A stretch of 52,524 nt of DNA from CAVDHB01 sp963608705 (GTDB taxonomy: Bacteria > Bacteroidota > Bacteroidia > Bacteroidales > Bacteroidaceae): the NCBI GenBank assembly GCA_963608705.1, contig CAVDHB010000079.1, forward strand, positions 1 to 52,524, given 5' to 3'. Positions 15,801 through 23,516 of this stretch are shown piece by piece. Position numbers and translations under genes: made by a program. Within the stretch, counting starts at the first letter, position 1. Every line of letters begins with the position of its first letter. The notes beneath the pieces are model-generated. The model was not told the origin of the DNA and made no database searches. It was given only the letters and a program-made list of their open reading frames with translations.

Positions 15801-16657
15801 GCGTCGCTCACCCCGTTCACCGCCAGTCCCAGCTGGTGGAACGCCTGCTGATTCTCCGTCACGTACTTTTTCCTCGCCGCCATGTCGTCGCCCAGCGCGA
15901 GGTACTCCGCCCTCATCCGCTTGTAGGCGGCGATGTTCTGGGCGGCGTTCTGGGAGAGCGTCTGCGTGTACGCCTTGCTGGCCTCCCTCATCGCCTCGTT
16001 GTGCGCCTTGGCGGCCTCCGCCGCCTCCTTGCTCGCCTGTGTCCCCTTGAACATGCTGGCGATCCACTCCGCTATCTTGTCGCCGTACATGACGAGCAGC
16101 GTCACGCCCACCGTCAGGGCGGTCTGCCACGATACCAAGGCTCCCGCCAGCTGCTTCCACACCGGCTGCGCCTTGCCGCCAGAGGCTGTCAACGCCTCGT
16201 TCTCCGTCCGCACGTTGCGGATGGCGTCCGCCAGAATCGGGAGGTTGTTGCTGATGGCGAGGATGAACATCTGCGGCCCCATGGCGAGAGAGGGAAGTTC
16301 CCTGGCGACCTGCTGGAAGGACGTGCGGAGGTTGGACGTGGCCCTCATGGCCGCCTCCGTGTCCGCCACGGGGGTGGCCGCCGAGGTTCTCTTGGCCTCG
16401 TCCAGCTCCTCCAGACCCGCCTTCAAGGAGGCTATCTGCGTCTTCAGCGTCTCGATGGCTCTCACGTCCTTGTCCGTGGAGAGGCCCTGCGACTCGTGCC
16501 GCCGCAGAAGCTCCCGCTGCGCCTTCAGCGCCTCCTGGAGGGCGAGGGTCAGCTGTCTGGCCTGCGTCTCCGCCCCGGCCACGCCGCTCTTCACCCCCCG
16601 GAGTCCCTGCCCCGTGAGGTCTTTCATGAATATCTCCAGCTCGATGGGTACCGGCAT
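12860..16657 (-). CDS. Tail tape measure protein
   Basis: The protein has 1265 residues and starts MPVPIELEIFMKDLTGQGLRG. Long Ala/Lys/Glu/Gln-rich helical and coiled-coil regions occupy most of its length. Hydrophobic stretches occur near residues 168-195 (SWQTALTVGVTLLVMYGD) and in the middle (GGIVGGIGAALGAVTSLFG). These are classical tape measure features: tail length control and a possible membrane-inserting segment during DNA ejection. At about 1.5 angstroms per residue, 1265 residues would suggest a tail near 190 nm; that figure is a rule of thumb. No lytic domain is evident. It follows the tail-chaperone genes as expected. Confidence 0.9.
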   Translation of the reverse strand: MPVPIELEIFMKDLTGQGLRGVKSGVAGAETQARQLTLALQEALKAQRELLRRHESQGLSTDKDVRAIETLKTQIASLKAGLEELDEAKRTSAATPVADTEAAMRATSNLRTSFQQVARELPSLAMGPQMFILAISNNLPILADAIRNVRTENEALTASGGKAQPVWKQLAGALVSWQTALTVGVTLLVMYGDKIAEWIASMFKGTQASKEAAEAAKAHNEAMREASKAYTQTLSQNAAQNIAAYKRMRAEYLALGDDMAARKKYVTENQQAFHQLGLAVNGVSDAERLFRGNSGKVIQAFILRARAAAAAAQVVSLYQKAFGLQQQMKTTKVATYLRASDYAKLYGKDALGRTGGRTFVLPGQSWRSGLAVRLNKQEIHDQFARANKPLQDAMDQLNKQAEESISSQVKDLSKADSLLKDMKLRKYTGGVTSSSGKTGHSASSGGIGDNAAREIERRGKEALEADKKVADLLKEQREKAYEEVSDSAVETMKEGADKEIARIKLDGERKLKEINDDASKTAEALAQAAYKEYLAQSPKNNWKGWKQTSLGKLTADDWRKAVTDPNADLTAFKQQSKLFEQLSQARETYGMRARQSEQDTQLEVQRAQEQVLKDMLAKYEDFEAQRQRVARESEKAIAELEKARTAGNSGQIDRAIAVAKEKTQKAIQEINDSEAAETAKDSPFLKSLFGDLSKMSFDQLEKLVEQAKALRDYLSGTGSRDGAIKIIPADELERIEKSPAELDKLRKALDRVLKSQGEDKWTRRLEDFGKAFEELGKAKSPKAVAKSVGDIGSLAADAAKDVSAMFEAMGNTSAADALGTLGDVMGAVSSIGQGFAKGGIVGGIGAALGAVTSLFGKAAQANARHKAALKEIMNERIAQQREYNKLLLEQNLLYKEGTTIFGTDSYRKAMNSVKVMREAQEDLKDAMLGTRAQQEKWANAPSGDKHYAPLAEMLIAQNLGGYYSELKDMYSGLADVQVKTGHKKTGLFGLGKGRDIYSSVLDVYPDLIDKEGKLNVKRAEAILQTQTMTEESKEALQNMVDLANEAQEAYDQLNDYFTDIFGELGSTITDALADAFANGTDAAQKFTDSVEDMLETLAEQMVYSIALQPLFKKAQDQMMAISQDTGLSDTDRFSQYATVIGSLTTQLKNAVPQANSLMSLFKSEAKKNGLDIFQSDEEKSGSSQSGQEAAYTTMTQDQGRKLEGLFTSVQDHVSAIDKATLSLQNSQKESVRHLAQIAENTYGCKYIQPLYELAQKWDRQGIKVQ

Positions 16658-16684
16658 AGTTTTGTTTTAATGGATGTGTGTGAA

Positions 16685-16921
16685 TCAGATTCCCGCCTGT
16701 TTGCGGAACTCGTCCCAGCTCGAGGGCTTCTTTTCCCCGTCCGGGACGGCTTTCGCGAGAGACCTCGCGTCCGCCTTTTTGGGCGGTATGTAGCGGGGCG
16801 CGTCCGCCGTCATCAGGGCCAGCTGCACCACGTTCACCCCGTTCAGGATGTACCGCACGCTCCAGCCCGTCTGCTGCGCCAGCTGCCCCACGTCCCCGAA
16901 GACGCTATGGGAAGGCTCCAT
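16685..16921 (-). CDS. Second tail assembly chaperone reading frame
   Basis: Seventy-eight residues start MEPSHSVFGDVGQLAQQTGW and contain VRYILNGVNVVQLALMTADAPRYIPP and a Lys-rich end. The frame lies just before the tape measure and starts 11 bp after the stop of 16933-17409. The open frame continues upstream in the -1 phase across the end of that gene, as in many phage tail chaperones made by programmed -1 frameshifting. I do not see a convincing slippery heptamer, so independent initiation at 16921 is the default. Confidence 0.6.
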   Translation of the reverse strand: MEPSHSVFGDVGQLAQQTGWSVRYILNGVNVVQLALMTADAPRYIPPKKADARSLAKAVPDGEKKPSSWDEFRKQAGI

Positions 16922-16932
16922 GTGGCCGTTCC

Positions 16933-17409
16933 TTAACCCGTCCTCCCCGCTCGGCCCGCCACCGCCGGGGCCGTCCTGTCCGTCCGCCCCGCCGATGCGG
17001 TAATAAGCCCGAAATCCCTCGTGTCCGCCGTCTCCAGCACGACCCTCCACGCCTCGGCCAGCGAGCGGGGGTCCATCAGGTTCCTGAGCAGCCACGCCGC
17101 CGGGCGGTTCAGCAGCCTCCCCAGGAGGAAGCCCCTCACCACCCCGTACGCCACGATCCGGCTCACCGTCCGCCCGTGCCGCTCCACGAAGCGCATGTAC
17201 TGGTCGAAGTCGTATCCCTCCACCTCCTCCCTCGTCACGCCCATGCCGTTGTACAGCCGGGCGACGCGCAGGAAGCTCTGCGTGGTGGGGATGCGCATCG
17301 TCACCCTTACGGGCTTCTTCCTCAATACGGTGCGCAGCGGGAGGGACACCCCGGAGTCGGACATGGCGGCACTGGCCGCCAGCCGTATCTTTCCCTCGTC
17401 CATGGTCAT
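16933..17409 (-). CDS. Tail assembly chaperone, first frame
   Basis: The 158-residue protein is helical (VRVTMRIPTTQSFLRVARLYNGMGVTREEVEGYDFDQYMRFVERHG). It lies between the major tail protein and tape measure, the invariant place of tail assembly chaperones (Mu gp41-like, lambda G-like). It overlaps the upstream gene by 4 bp (ATGA). Its end, GRTDRTAPAVAGRAGRTG, is low complexity in a G/C-rich stretch that also reads through in another phase. Confidence 0.65.
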   Translation of the reverse strand: MTMDEGKIRLAASAAMSDSGVSLPLRTVLRKKPVRVTMRIPTTQSFLRVARLYNGMGVTREEVEGYDFDQYMRFVERHGRTVSRIVAYGVVRGFLLGRLLNRPAAWLLRNLMDPRSLAEAWRVVLETADTRDFGLITASAGRTDRTAPAVAGRAGRTG

Positions 17410-17957
17410 TTAGCGCCGCCTGAGCCGCCTTTTCCGATGCTTTCGCCTTGCCCGCCGCCCGAAGGCTCCTGGTCGGGATTCACGCCGGGCGGGAATATCT
17501 TGTAGGACGGGCCGCTGTCGGGCGGAAGCACGTCCACCCTCAGGCCGTAGGCCAGCAGGTTCGACATGTTCAGGCCGTTCTGGAATCCGTTCCGGCTCAG
17601 GCGCACCTTGTAGTAGCGCATCGTGTGGCCGCTGTGGGTCTTGAAGTCCATCGGGCCGCCCTCCACCACGGGGCTTGCCGGGGGAGTCCACGAGCCGTCC
17701 CCGTTGGCCGTCCCGCCGACGGTGTCGGCGAGGTTCTGGGCCTTGAGCTGTATCAGGTTCATGGTGAACGCCTCCGTGCCGGGGTTGGTCATGAGGGTCA
17801 CGAAGGGGCCGTCCAGTTTCTGCGCGGCGTAGATCGCCTGGAACGAGGGCGCCTCGCCCGCCGGCTGGATGCCGTCCTCCGAGATGTACCCCAGCGTCTT
17901 GCCGCCGAAATTCACCTCGGCCACGCCGTAGATGGCTCCGTTGCTGTTGTCTGCCAT
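17406..17957 (-). CDS. Major tail (tube) protein candidate
   Basis: The 183-residue protein starts MADNSNGAIYGVAEVNFGGKTLGYISEDGIQPAG, a beta-hairpin-rich start typical of phage tail tube subunits. It also has PFVTLMTNPGTEAFTMNLIQLKAQNLA and MRYYKVRLSRNGFQNGLNMSNL. The C-terminus is Gly/Ser rich (SGGGQGESIGKGGSGG). Position between head genes and the tail chaperones supports a tube protein. No sheath gene is next to it, which favours a non-contractile tail. Confidence 0.65.
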   Translation of the reverse strand: MADNSNGAIYGVAEVNFGGKTLGYISEDGIQPAGEAPSFQAIYAAQKLDGPFVTLMTNPGTEAFTMNLIQLKAQNLADTVGGTANGDGSWTPPASPVVEGGPMDFKTHSGHTMRYYKVRLSRNGFQNGLNMSNLLAYGLRVDVLPPDSGPSYKIFPPGVNPDQEPSGGGQGESIGKGGSGGAK

Positions 17958-18073
17958 TGTCTTCTGTGTTTAAGATTTATAGTTCGTCTGTCTTAATGGA
18001 AACCGGCCGCGGGGAGGGGCTTCCGCCCCGTGGCCGGAAAGTAAAACAGACATGAGAAATAACGTCCTTGTGT

Positions 18074-18730
18074 TTATCTGGCCGCCACCGCGCCGGAGGC
18101 TCTCAGAGCCGCCAGCAACGCCTTCACGGTGGTCACGATGGCCGCCGCATCGGCTCCGTCCGCCGGGTCGGCCACGGCGGCGGCCTGTCTCACCAGCCCC
18201 GCCTTGTCCTTCGTGGCCGCGGTCGGCGCCGCCGGTATGGCCGGCTTGTTCTTGATGCTCCCCATGCCGGAGCTGGCGTTCCAGTCGGGCTGCACCTGCG
18301 CCTGGAGGCCGTCGAGCTTGGCCTTGTCCTCCTTGCTCATCAGTCCGTCCGACTGGGACGTGGCGTTGCCCGGGAGGGTCACGCCTCCGCCGCCTCCGAG
18401 CCGCAGGTACGCGGTTCCCGTCCACACGAGCACGGTGTCACCGCCCGCGGCGCACTCCACGCCCGCCACGGTCTGCGCCGCGTTACCCGTGTGGATTATC
18501 AGCGTCGCGCCCGGCTGCAGGTTCCCGTTTTGCGTCACCGTCACCGCGCCTGTCTCCGCCTCGTCGGCGAAGACGAGCAGCTGCGGGTTGCACTCGTGTT
18601 CGAGCTTGCCGTTCTCAGGCTCGCGCCGGATCGCCACGGGGAAAGGAATTTCCGTCACCTTCTTCCCCGTCTCCGAGTACGGCAGGTAGAAGTTCGCCGT
18701 ACGGTTCGATTTTGTATTCAGATAGCTCAT
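18074..18730 (-). CDS. Head fibre-like structural protein
   Basis: It has 218 residues from MSYLNTKSNRTANFYLPYSETGKKV. An N-terminal beta domain is followed by a Gly-rich hinge (LRLGGGGGVTLPG), the tail-fibre-like peptide ATSQSDGLMSKEDKAKLDGL, and a helical C-terminus rich in Ala (ADAAAIVTTVKALLAALRASGAVA). This plan matches head fibre proteins that decorate capsids in Bacteroidales phages. It comes immediately after the major capsid gene (stop 18737). The start at 18730 is chosen over the GTG at 18736. Confidence 0.55.
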   Translation of the reverse strand: MSYLNTKSNRTANFYLPYSETGKKVTEIPFPVAIRREPENGKLEHECNPQLLVFADEAETGAVTVTQNGNLQPGATLIIHTGNAAQTVAGVECAAGGDTVLVWTGTAYLRLGGGGGVTLPGNATSQSDGLMSKEDKAKLDGLQAQVQPDWNASSGMGSIKNKPAIPAAPTAATKDKAGLVRQAAAVADPADGADAAAIVTTVKALLAALRASGAVAAR

Positions 18731-18736
18731 CTTCAC

Positions 18737-19765
18737 TTACGCTTTTGTGGTTACGACAGCCCCTAAATATTTGTTCACGAGCGGGAGGGCCAGCCCCCTC
18801 ATGTTAAAGCCGATGACATCCCCCCTGTACTCAGGGTCGTTCAGGCGGTAGTACATGTCGAAAGAGCCCTTGGCCCGTCCGACAGTGTCACGGAAGTAGA
18901 ACGTGCTGGAGATCGCGTCCGTGTCAGACACCTCCGCGTCCATGGCCACCTTCTCGCCCGTCCCGCCGTTGTAGCGGGGAGTCATCTGCGTGATGTAGAT
19001 CTTGAAGGAGAACATGCTGCCTCCGTTGAAGAAGGTCTTGTACATCTCCAGATCCTGTTTCCGGAGGTCCGCCGCGTGATAGGGATGGAGCAACAGGACA
19101 CGTCCGTCCGTGGGCATGTTCATCATGTTCGCCATCGTCTCTAATTGCAGCAGCGAGTCGTAAGTCAGGGCGTGGTATTTCTTGTTCACCTTGCTCGCCT
19201 CTCCGTCGTCCACCATGATGACGGGAGTCGTCTCACCGTTCTTCTGCGGCGCCCAGTTCTGTCCGGCCATCCTCGCGAACTGCATGGACAGGCTCTTGCG
19301 GTGTCCCTCAATCACGGAGGCCCGCTTCTGCGCGCTTTCCTCCACCTCGACGGAGTTTATATGCACGGTGTTCCGCGTGTCGAAACGGTGCATCTCCAGA
19401 CGGTGCGGGACATCCTCCCTGCGGGTGACGCTGATAGGCCATGTCTGGTTGTCCATCAGCACGTCCGGGTCCACGCCCGCTTCCTGGATGTTCAGAAAGC
19501 CGTTGTCCGTCCACGCGTCAAGGTCTCTCGCCTCGTTCACGAAGCTGCCGTCCGGGTAGAACTTCTCGACCAGTTCGGGAATCCATATCTCCTTGTTAAG
19601 CCCCTCCGCGAGGCATCCCGTCATGCGCAGCGGTATGAGGGAGAGGGCCGTCTGGACGGCGAACACGGCTCCGTGCGGCACGCCCAGCGCCTGCGCGAAC
19701 ACGGCGCTCAGCGTCCAGTTGAACAGTACGGCTGTCATTAAGCCGAAAATCACTTTTGTCTTCAT
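18737..19765 (-). CDS. Major capsid protein candidate
   Basis: The 342-residue protein follows the protease/scaffold gene. It has a hydrophobic N-terminus (VIFGLMTAVLFNWTLSAVFAQALG) and a mixed alpha/beta body with LVEKFYPDGSFVNEARDLDAWTDNGFLNIQEAGVDPDVL. The C-terminal segment is AKGSFDMYYRLNDPEYRGDVIGFNMRGLALPLVNKYLG. The order protease, capsid, decoration, tail tube fits HK97-fold heads in Mu-like phages (gpT equivalent). The HK97 fold itself cannot be confirmed by eye. The N-terminal hydrophobic part may be removed during maturation. Confidence 0.75.
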   Translation of the reverse strand: MKTKVIFGLMTAVLFNWTLSAVFAQALGVPHGAVFAVQTALSLIPLRMTGCLAEGLNKEIWIPELVEKFYPDGSFVNEARDLDAWTDNGFLNIQEAGVDPDVLMDNQTWPISVTRREDVPHRLEMHRFDTRNTVHINSVEVEESAQKRASVIEGHRKSLSMQFARMAGQNWAPQKNGETTPVIMVDDGEASKVNKKYHALTYDSLLQLETMANMMNMPTDGRVLLLHPYHAADLRKQDLEMYKTFFNGGSMFSFKIYITQMTPRYNGGTGEKVAMDAEVSDTDAISSTFYFRDTVGRAKGSFDMYYRLNDPEYRGDVIGFNMRGLALPLVNKYLGAVVTTKA

Positions 19766-19801
19766 ATAGTCATTCTTTTTGATTGGAATTGGAATCAGCT
19801 C

Positions 19802-20812
19802 CTACGCCGGGTAATGACCGTAGGCTTCCCGGAATTTACTACGGTACAGCTCCTTGTCCCGCTTCAGCTCCCTCAGACGGTCGGCCTTCAGAATGTCGGT
19901 GAAGGTCATGTCCGCCAAAGACGCGCTTCCCGGCTTGTCATTCCCGCCGTCCGGCTCAGGCACCGCCGCCAGCCGCTTCCTTGGCGGGATGGACTTCAGA
20001 CGCTGCTCCGCCTTTCCATAGTCTGCGGCGAAGTCGGAGAGCCACACCTCCCTGCCGGAAGCGTCTATGCGTCCCTCCTTGATGGCGGACTCCACCATCC
20101 GGGCGGCCTTCGCCTTCTCCTCCTTCTTGCGGCTTTCCTCCAGCTCGCCGATACGGTCGGTGAGGGTCTTCTTCTCCTTCTCCAGCCGCTCGTTCTCCGT
20201 TTTCAGGCTCTCGGCCAGCTCCAGTCTTTTCTTCAGTTCCTCCCCCACGGCCTGCTCGGAGGCCGAATCGGAGAGCTTCAGTAATTGTGTCACTATGCTC
20301 ATACGCTTATTCTTGTTAATGGGTTTGCTGATTCCGTCTGTCAGCCGGATGATGGATTCGGGGTCGCCCAGCTCCACCCGCTTCCCGTCCCGGTCGTACA
20401 TGGCCAGGGCGTTGTGGTTCGCCCCGATGGCGCAGATGGACACCTCCCTGAGCGTCCATCTCGTGACGGTGGGGCCTGTCTGTCCGGGCAGTCTCAGACT
20501 CTCGTCGTCACTCACCCGCTCGGGCGGCCACGTCCCCACGCTCGCCATGCGCAGGAAGCCCCGCTCCACCTTTCCGGCCACCTCGGCGGCTCTGGGGTCG
20601 TCCGTGTCGAACACCACGTCCACCAGTATCGCCCCGTCTTCCTTGCGGACGTTCTCGCCCCTTCCTATGGGGAGGTCGAAGTCCCGGTGGTTCAGGAAGA
20701 CGTTCGGGTTCTTCTCGTACTCCGAGAGGTCGCACCCCTCGGTGAGCATCCGGAAGCCGTAAGTGTTCACGCTCCCGTCATGGACCTTGAATGTGTATTT
20801 CTCGCCTTTCAT
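19802..20812 (-). CDS. Prohead protease fused to scaffold
   Basis: Starting at MKGEKYTFKVHDGSVNTYGFRM the protein has 336 residues. The N-terminal 170 residues resemble S78-type prohead proteases: VFLNHRDFDLPIGRGENV (likely His of the catalytic site), then FLRMASVGTWPPE (Ser in MASVG) and REVSICAIGANHNALAM. From about 190 to 300 lies a strong coiled-coil (KKRLELAESLKTENERLEKEKKTLTDRIGELEESRKKEEKA), acting as scaffold. The fusion parallels Mu gpI and its internal scaffold product. It leads the minus-strand late operon. A longer open frame to 20998 exists but lacks support. Confidence 0.75.
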   Translation of the reverse strand: MKGEKYTFKVHDGSVNTYGFRMLTEGCDLSEYEKNPNVFLNHRDFDLPIGRGENVRKEDGAILVDVVFDTDDPRAAEVAGKVERGFLRMASVGTWPPERVSDDESLRLPGQTGPTVTRWTLREVSICAIGANHNALAMYDRDGKRVELGDPESIIRLTDGISKPINKNKRMSIVTQLLKLSDSASEQAVGEELKKRLELAESLKTENERLEKEKKTLTDRIGELEESRKKEEKAKAARMVESAIKEGRIDASGREVWLSDFAADYGKAEQRLKSIPPRKRLAAVPEPDGGNDKPGSASLADMTFTDILKADRLRELKRDKELYRSKFREAYGHYPA

Positions 20813-20991
20813 GCCGCAAAGATGGGGGAATATTTCCACCCGGCAAAACTCCGTTGCAGCCCTTACCGTCCGTCCGTAATCAACTGCGGAATCCCGCGGT
20901 TTGTTACCGTGTGAGATCCGCCCCCTGAAACCCGTTTTGGTCGGGAACGCCCTTGTGGCTAACTTTGCGACACATATATAAGGAAAATGCC
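20813..20991. promoter_or_regulatory. Divergent late promoters
   Basis: On the plus strand TTTG-N20-TAACTTTG (-7 box at 20960-20967) precedes the small terminase gene by 24 bp. On the minus strand TTTG-N19-CATCTTTG points at the protease gene, with the -7-like box ending only 4 bp before its start at 20812. The second would give a leaderless transcript, or the real start is downstream. No activator-binding repeat is obvious. The two halves of the virion genes diverge from here. Confidence 0.5.
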
Positions 20992-21441
20992 ATGACAACG
21001 CAGAAATTGACCAACAAGCAGAAAAAGGAGTGGGCGAAGATGCTCTACATGAAGGAGCTGATGACCTACCAGGACATAGCCGCCAAGGTGGGGGCGAGCC
21101 GGGTCACGGTCTCCGGCTGGGCGAGGAGGGAGAAGTGGGAGATGCTCCGCGCGGCGGACACCACCACGAGGGAGGAGCTGCGGCGCAACCTCTACATACA
21201 GATGGCGGAGATACAGAAGGCGATAGCCGCCAGGGACAGCAAGTACGCCACCCCCGCCGAGGCAGACACCATCGCCAAGCTCTCCGGGGCCATCGCCAAG
21301 CTGGAGGGCGACTGCACCACGGCCAGCATCATCAGCGTGGGGAAGAGGTTCCTCACCTACGTCAAGAACCAGAAGCCGGAGGCGGTGGGGGAGATAGCCC
21401 AGCTGTACGACGGCTTCGTGAAACAGAGTCTCGATGCCTAG
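20992..21441 (+). CDS. Terminase small subunit (DUF1804-like)
   Basis: The 149-residue protein starts MTTQKLTNKQKKEWAKML. It has a helix-turn-helix at LMTYQDIAAKVGASRVTVSGWARREKWEML (residues 22-51), then a helical region (IQKAIAARDSKYATPAEADTIAKLSGAIAKLEGDCTTASII) typical of phage small terminases. It binds phage DNA for packaging together with the large subunit, which overlaps its end by 8 bp. Mu packages from its left end using host flanks. Start chosen for the promoter at 20960-20967. Confidence 0.75.
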   Translation: MTTQKLTNKQKKEWAKMLYMKELMTYQDIAAKVGASRVTVSGWARREKWEMLRAADTTTREELRRNLYIQMAEIQKAIAARDSKYATPAEADTIAKLSGAIAKLEGDCTTASIISVGKRFLTYVKNQKPEAVGEIAQLYDGFVKQSLDA

Positions 21442-23053
21442 GATAACGGGGAAACTCAAACAGCGGGTGGAGGACTGGGACGAGTTCCTCGCCGGGATAA
21501 GGGCGGCCACAGCCATGGGGGCGGCGGAGCTGGCGGAGACGGGAGGCCGCAAGGCGGAACGGCTGCGCAGACTGGAGGCGGACCCCCTGGAGTGGATGCG
21601 CTTCATGTTCCCCAATTTCGCCAAGGCCCCCTTCGCCGGCTTCCAGAAAAAGGCCATAAAGAGGATGGTGGAGCGCTCGGACGGCAACTGGTACGAGGTG
21701 CTGTCGTGGGCGAGGGAGCTGGCGAAGTCCACCGTCGTCATGATGACCGTCATGTACCTCGTGCTCGTGAAGAGGAACAAGCGCATGGTCATCCTCGTCT
21801 CCGCCACCAGGGACGGGGCGGTCAAGCTGCTCTCCGTCTACCGGGCGCAGTTCGAGGCCAACGAGCGGCTGCGCCACTTCTACGGCGACCTGCGCTCCGC
21901 CAAGTGGACGGAGGACAACTTCCAGCTGGACCGTCTCGCCGCCTTCATGGCGATGGGATGGGGGCAGTCGCCCCGTGGCGTGAAGCTGGAGGACGTGCGC
22001 CCCGACACGCTCCTGATGGACGACTACGACACGGACGAGGAGTGCCGCAACCCGGAGATAGTGGCCAACAAGTGGCGGTGGTTCGAGCAGGCGCTGTACT
22101 TCACCGGCTCCTTCTCCCGGCCCAGGCTCGTCGTCTGGACGGGCAACATCATCGCCAAGGACTGCTGCGTGGTCAGGGCGGGACGCAAGGCGGACGAGCT
22201 GGCGGGGCTTCCCAAGCCCCTCGGCCACTGGGACGTGATAAACATCCGCATGGTGGACGTCAGCCGCCCCGACCCGCAGGCGGACTACGCCACGGGCAAG
22301 TCCGTCTGGCCGGAGAAGAACTCCGAGGAGTCCATCGCCGAGACGCTGGCGGCGGTCTCCATGGCCAGCGCCCAGAAGGAGTGCTTCAACAACCCCGTCA
22401 CCGAGGGCGGCTACTTCAAGGAGGTCGTCTGGGGTCCCTGCCCGCCCCTGTCCGGGCTGAGGTGCGCGGTGAGCTACGGAGACCCCGCCTACAGCAACCG
22501 GGCGGGCAAGAAAGACAAGGGGAGCTGCAAGGCCAACTTCCTCATGGGGGAGAAAGACGGCACGCTCTACGTCTACACGGGCTACCTGGACCACGTGACC
22601 AACGACGAGTTCGTGAACTGGTACTACTACCTGAGCGACTACGTGGGGGGAAGGACGCAGATGCGCTGCTACATCGAGAACAACACCCTGCAGGACCCCT
22701 TCTACGAGCAGGTGTTCAAGCCGCTCTTCCTGGCCAAGGGCAAGGAGCGGGGCTTCTACATAAACATCAGCCCGGACGGACGGAAGAAGCCCGACAAGTT
22801 CGCCCGCATCGAGGGCAACCTGGAGCCGCTGAACCGGGCCGGGCGCATGGTCCTCAACATAAGGGAGAAGGACAACCCCCACATGCAGCGTCTGGAGGAG
22901 CAGTTCAAACTCTTCGACGACGGACTCCCCGCCCCGGCGGACGGGCCGGACGCGGTGGAGGGGGGCTGGTACAAGCTCCAGGAACTCGCCGCCCGCATGG
23001 AGAGGGGCGGCGTGTGGGTGGGACACCGCCCGAGGAACAAAAAACGGATATAA
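21434..23053 (+). CDS. Terminase large subunit (Mu gp28-like)
   Basis: The 539-residue DNA packaging motor has an N-terminal ATPase: SWARELAKST (atypical Walker A, about residues 96-105), LVKRNKRMVILVSAT, and Walker B TLLMDDYD (about 193-200) with LVVWTGN as motif III. The C-terminal nuclease part starts with CAVSYGDPAYSN (about 344-355, acidic Asp of the RNase H-like site) and continues with NYYLSDYVGG... and IENNTLQDPFYE. It cleaves and translocates concatemeric or host-flanked DNA into the head. Sequence length is normal for the family. Confidence 0.9.
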   Translation: MPRITGKLKQRVEDWDEFLAGIRAATAMGAAELAETGGRKAERLRRLEADPLEWMRFMFPNFAKAPFAGFQKKAIKRMVERSDGNWYEVLSWARELAKSTVVMMTVMYLVLVKRNKRMVILVSATRDGAVKLLSVYRAQFEANERLRHFYGDLRSAKWTEDNFQLDRLAAFMAMGWGQSPRGVKLEDVRPDTLLMDDYDTDEECRNPEIVANKWRWFEQALYFTGSFSRPRLVVWTGNIIAKDCCVVRAGRKADELAGLPKPLGHWDVINIRMVDVSRPDPQADYATGKSVWPEKNSEESIAETLAAVSMASAQKECFNNPVTEGGYFKEVVWGPCPPLSGLRCAVSYGDPAYSNRAGKKDKGSCKANFLMGEKDGTLYVYTGYLDHVTNDEFVNWYYYLSDYVGGRTQMRCYIENNTLQDPFYEQVFKPLFLAKGKERGFYINISPDGRKKPDKFARIEGNLEPLNRAGRMVLNIREKDNPHMQRLEEQFKLFDDGLPAPADGPDAVEGGWYKLQELAARMERGGVWVGHRPRNKKRI

Positions 23054-23075
23054 CCATCTAAACACCCATACCATT

Positions 23076-23504
23076 ATGTATCTCACCATAGAGGACATGT
23101 ACACGCACATCTACAAGGAGAACATGGAGACCATCAGCCGGGGCGACGACGCGGCCATGCTCTCCGCCATCGACGCGGCGGTGGCCGAGGCTTCCGGCTA
23201 CCTCACCAAGTACGACACGGGGAGGATATTCGCCGCCGAGGGGAGGGACAGGAACCCCATCCTGCTGCTCTTCGTCAAGGACATCGCCGCCTGGCACTTC
23301 GTGAACCTCTGCAACGCCGGGGTGGATCTCGACCTCAGGGAGAGACGCTACGACCGGGCGATAGAGTGGCTCAGGAACAACCAGAACAGCCACAACCCCT
23401 CGTTGCCGCAATTAGAGGAGGACACGGAGGAGGGGACACTGCCCTCCTCCCCCGGAAGGGGGTTCAGCTACGGCAGCAACCCAAAGAGGGACAACCATTT
23501 CTAA
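23076..23504 (+). CDS. Mu gp36-like protein (DUF1320-like)
   Basis: The protein has 142 residues. MYLTIEDMYTHIYKENMETISRGDDAAMLSAIDAAVAEASGYLTKYD fits the head-tail connector-type family DUF1320, with its characteristic helical N-terminus. The C-terminal 30 residues (NNQNSHNPSLPQLEEDTEEGTLPSSPGRGFSYGSNPKRDN) are low complexity with GRGFSYGSNPK, a motif recurrent in Bacteroides Mu-like phages. It lies between terminase and portal; the role is probably in head completion. Confidence 0.7.
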   Translation: MYLTIEDMYTHIYKENMETISRGDDAAMLSAIDAAVAEASGYLTKYDTGRIFAAEGRDRNPILLLFVKDIAAWHFVNLCNAGVDLDLRERRYDRAIEWLRNNQNSHNPSLPQLEEDTEEGTLPSSPGRGFSYGSNPKRDNHF

Positions 23505-23516
23505 CATACGGGACTT

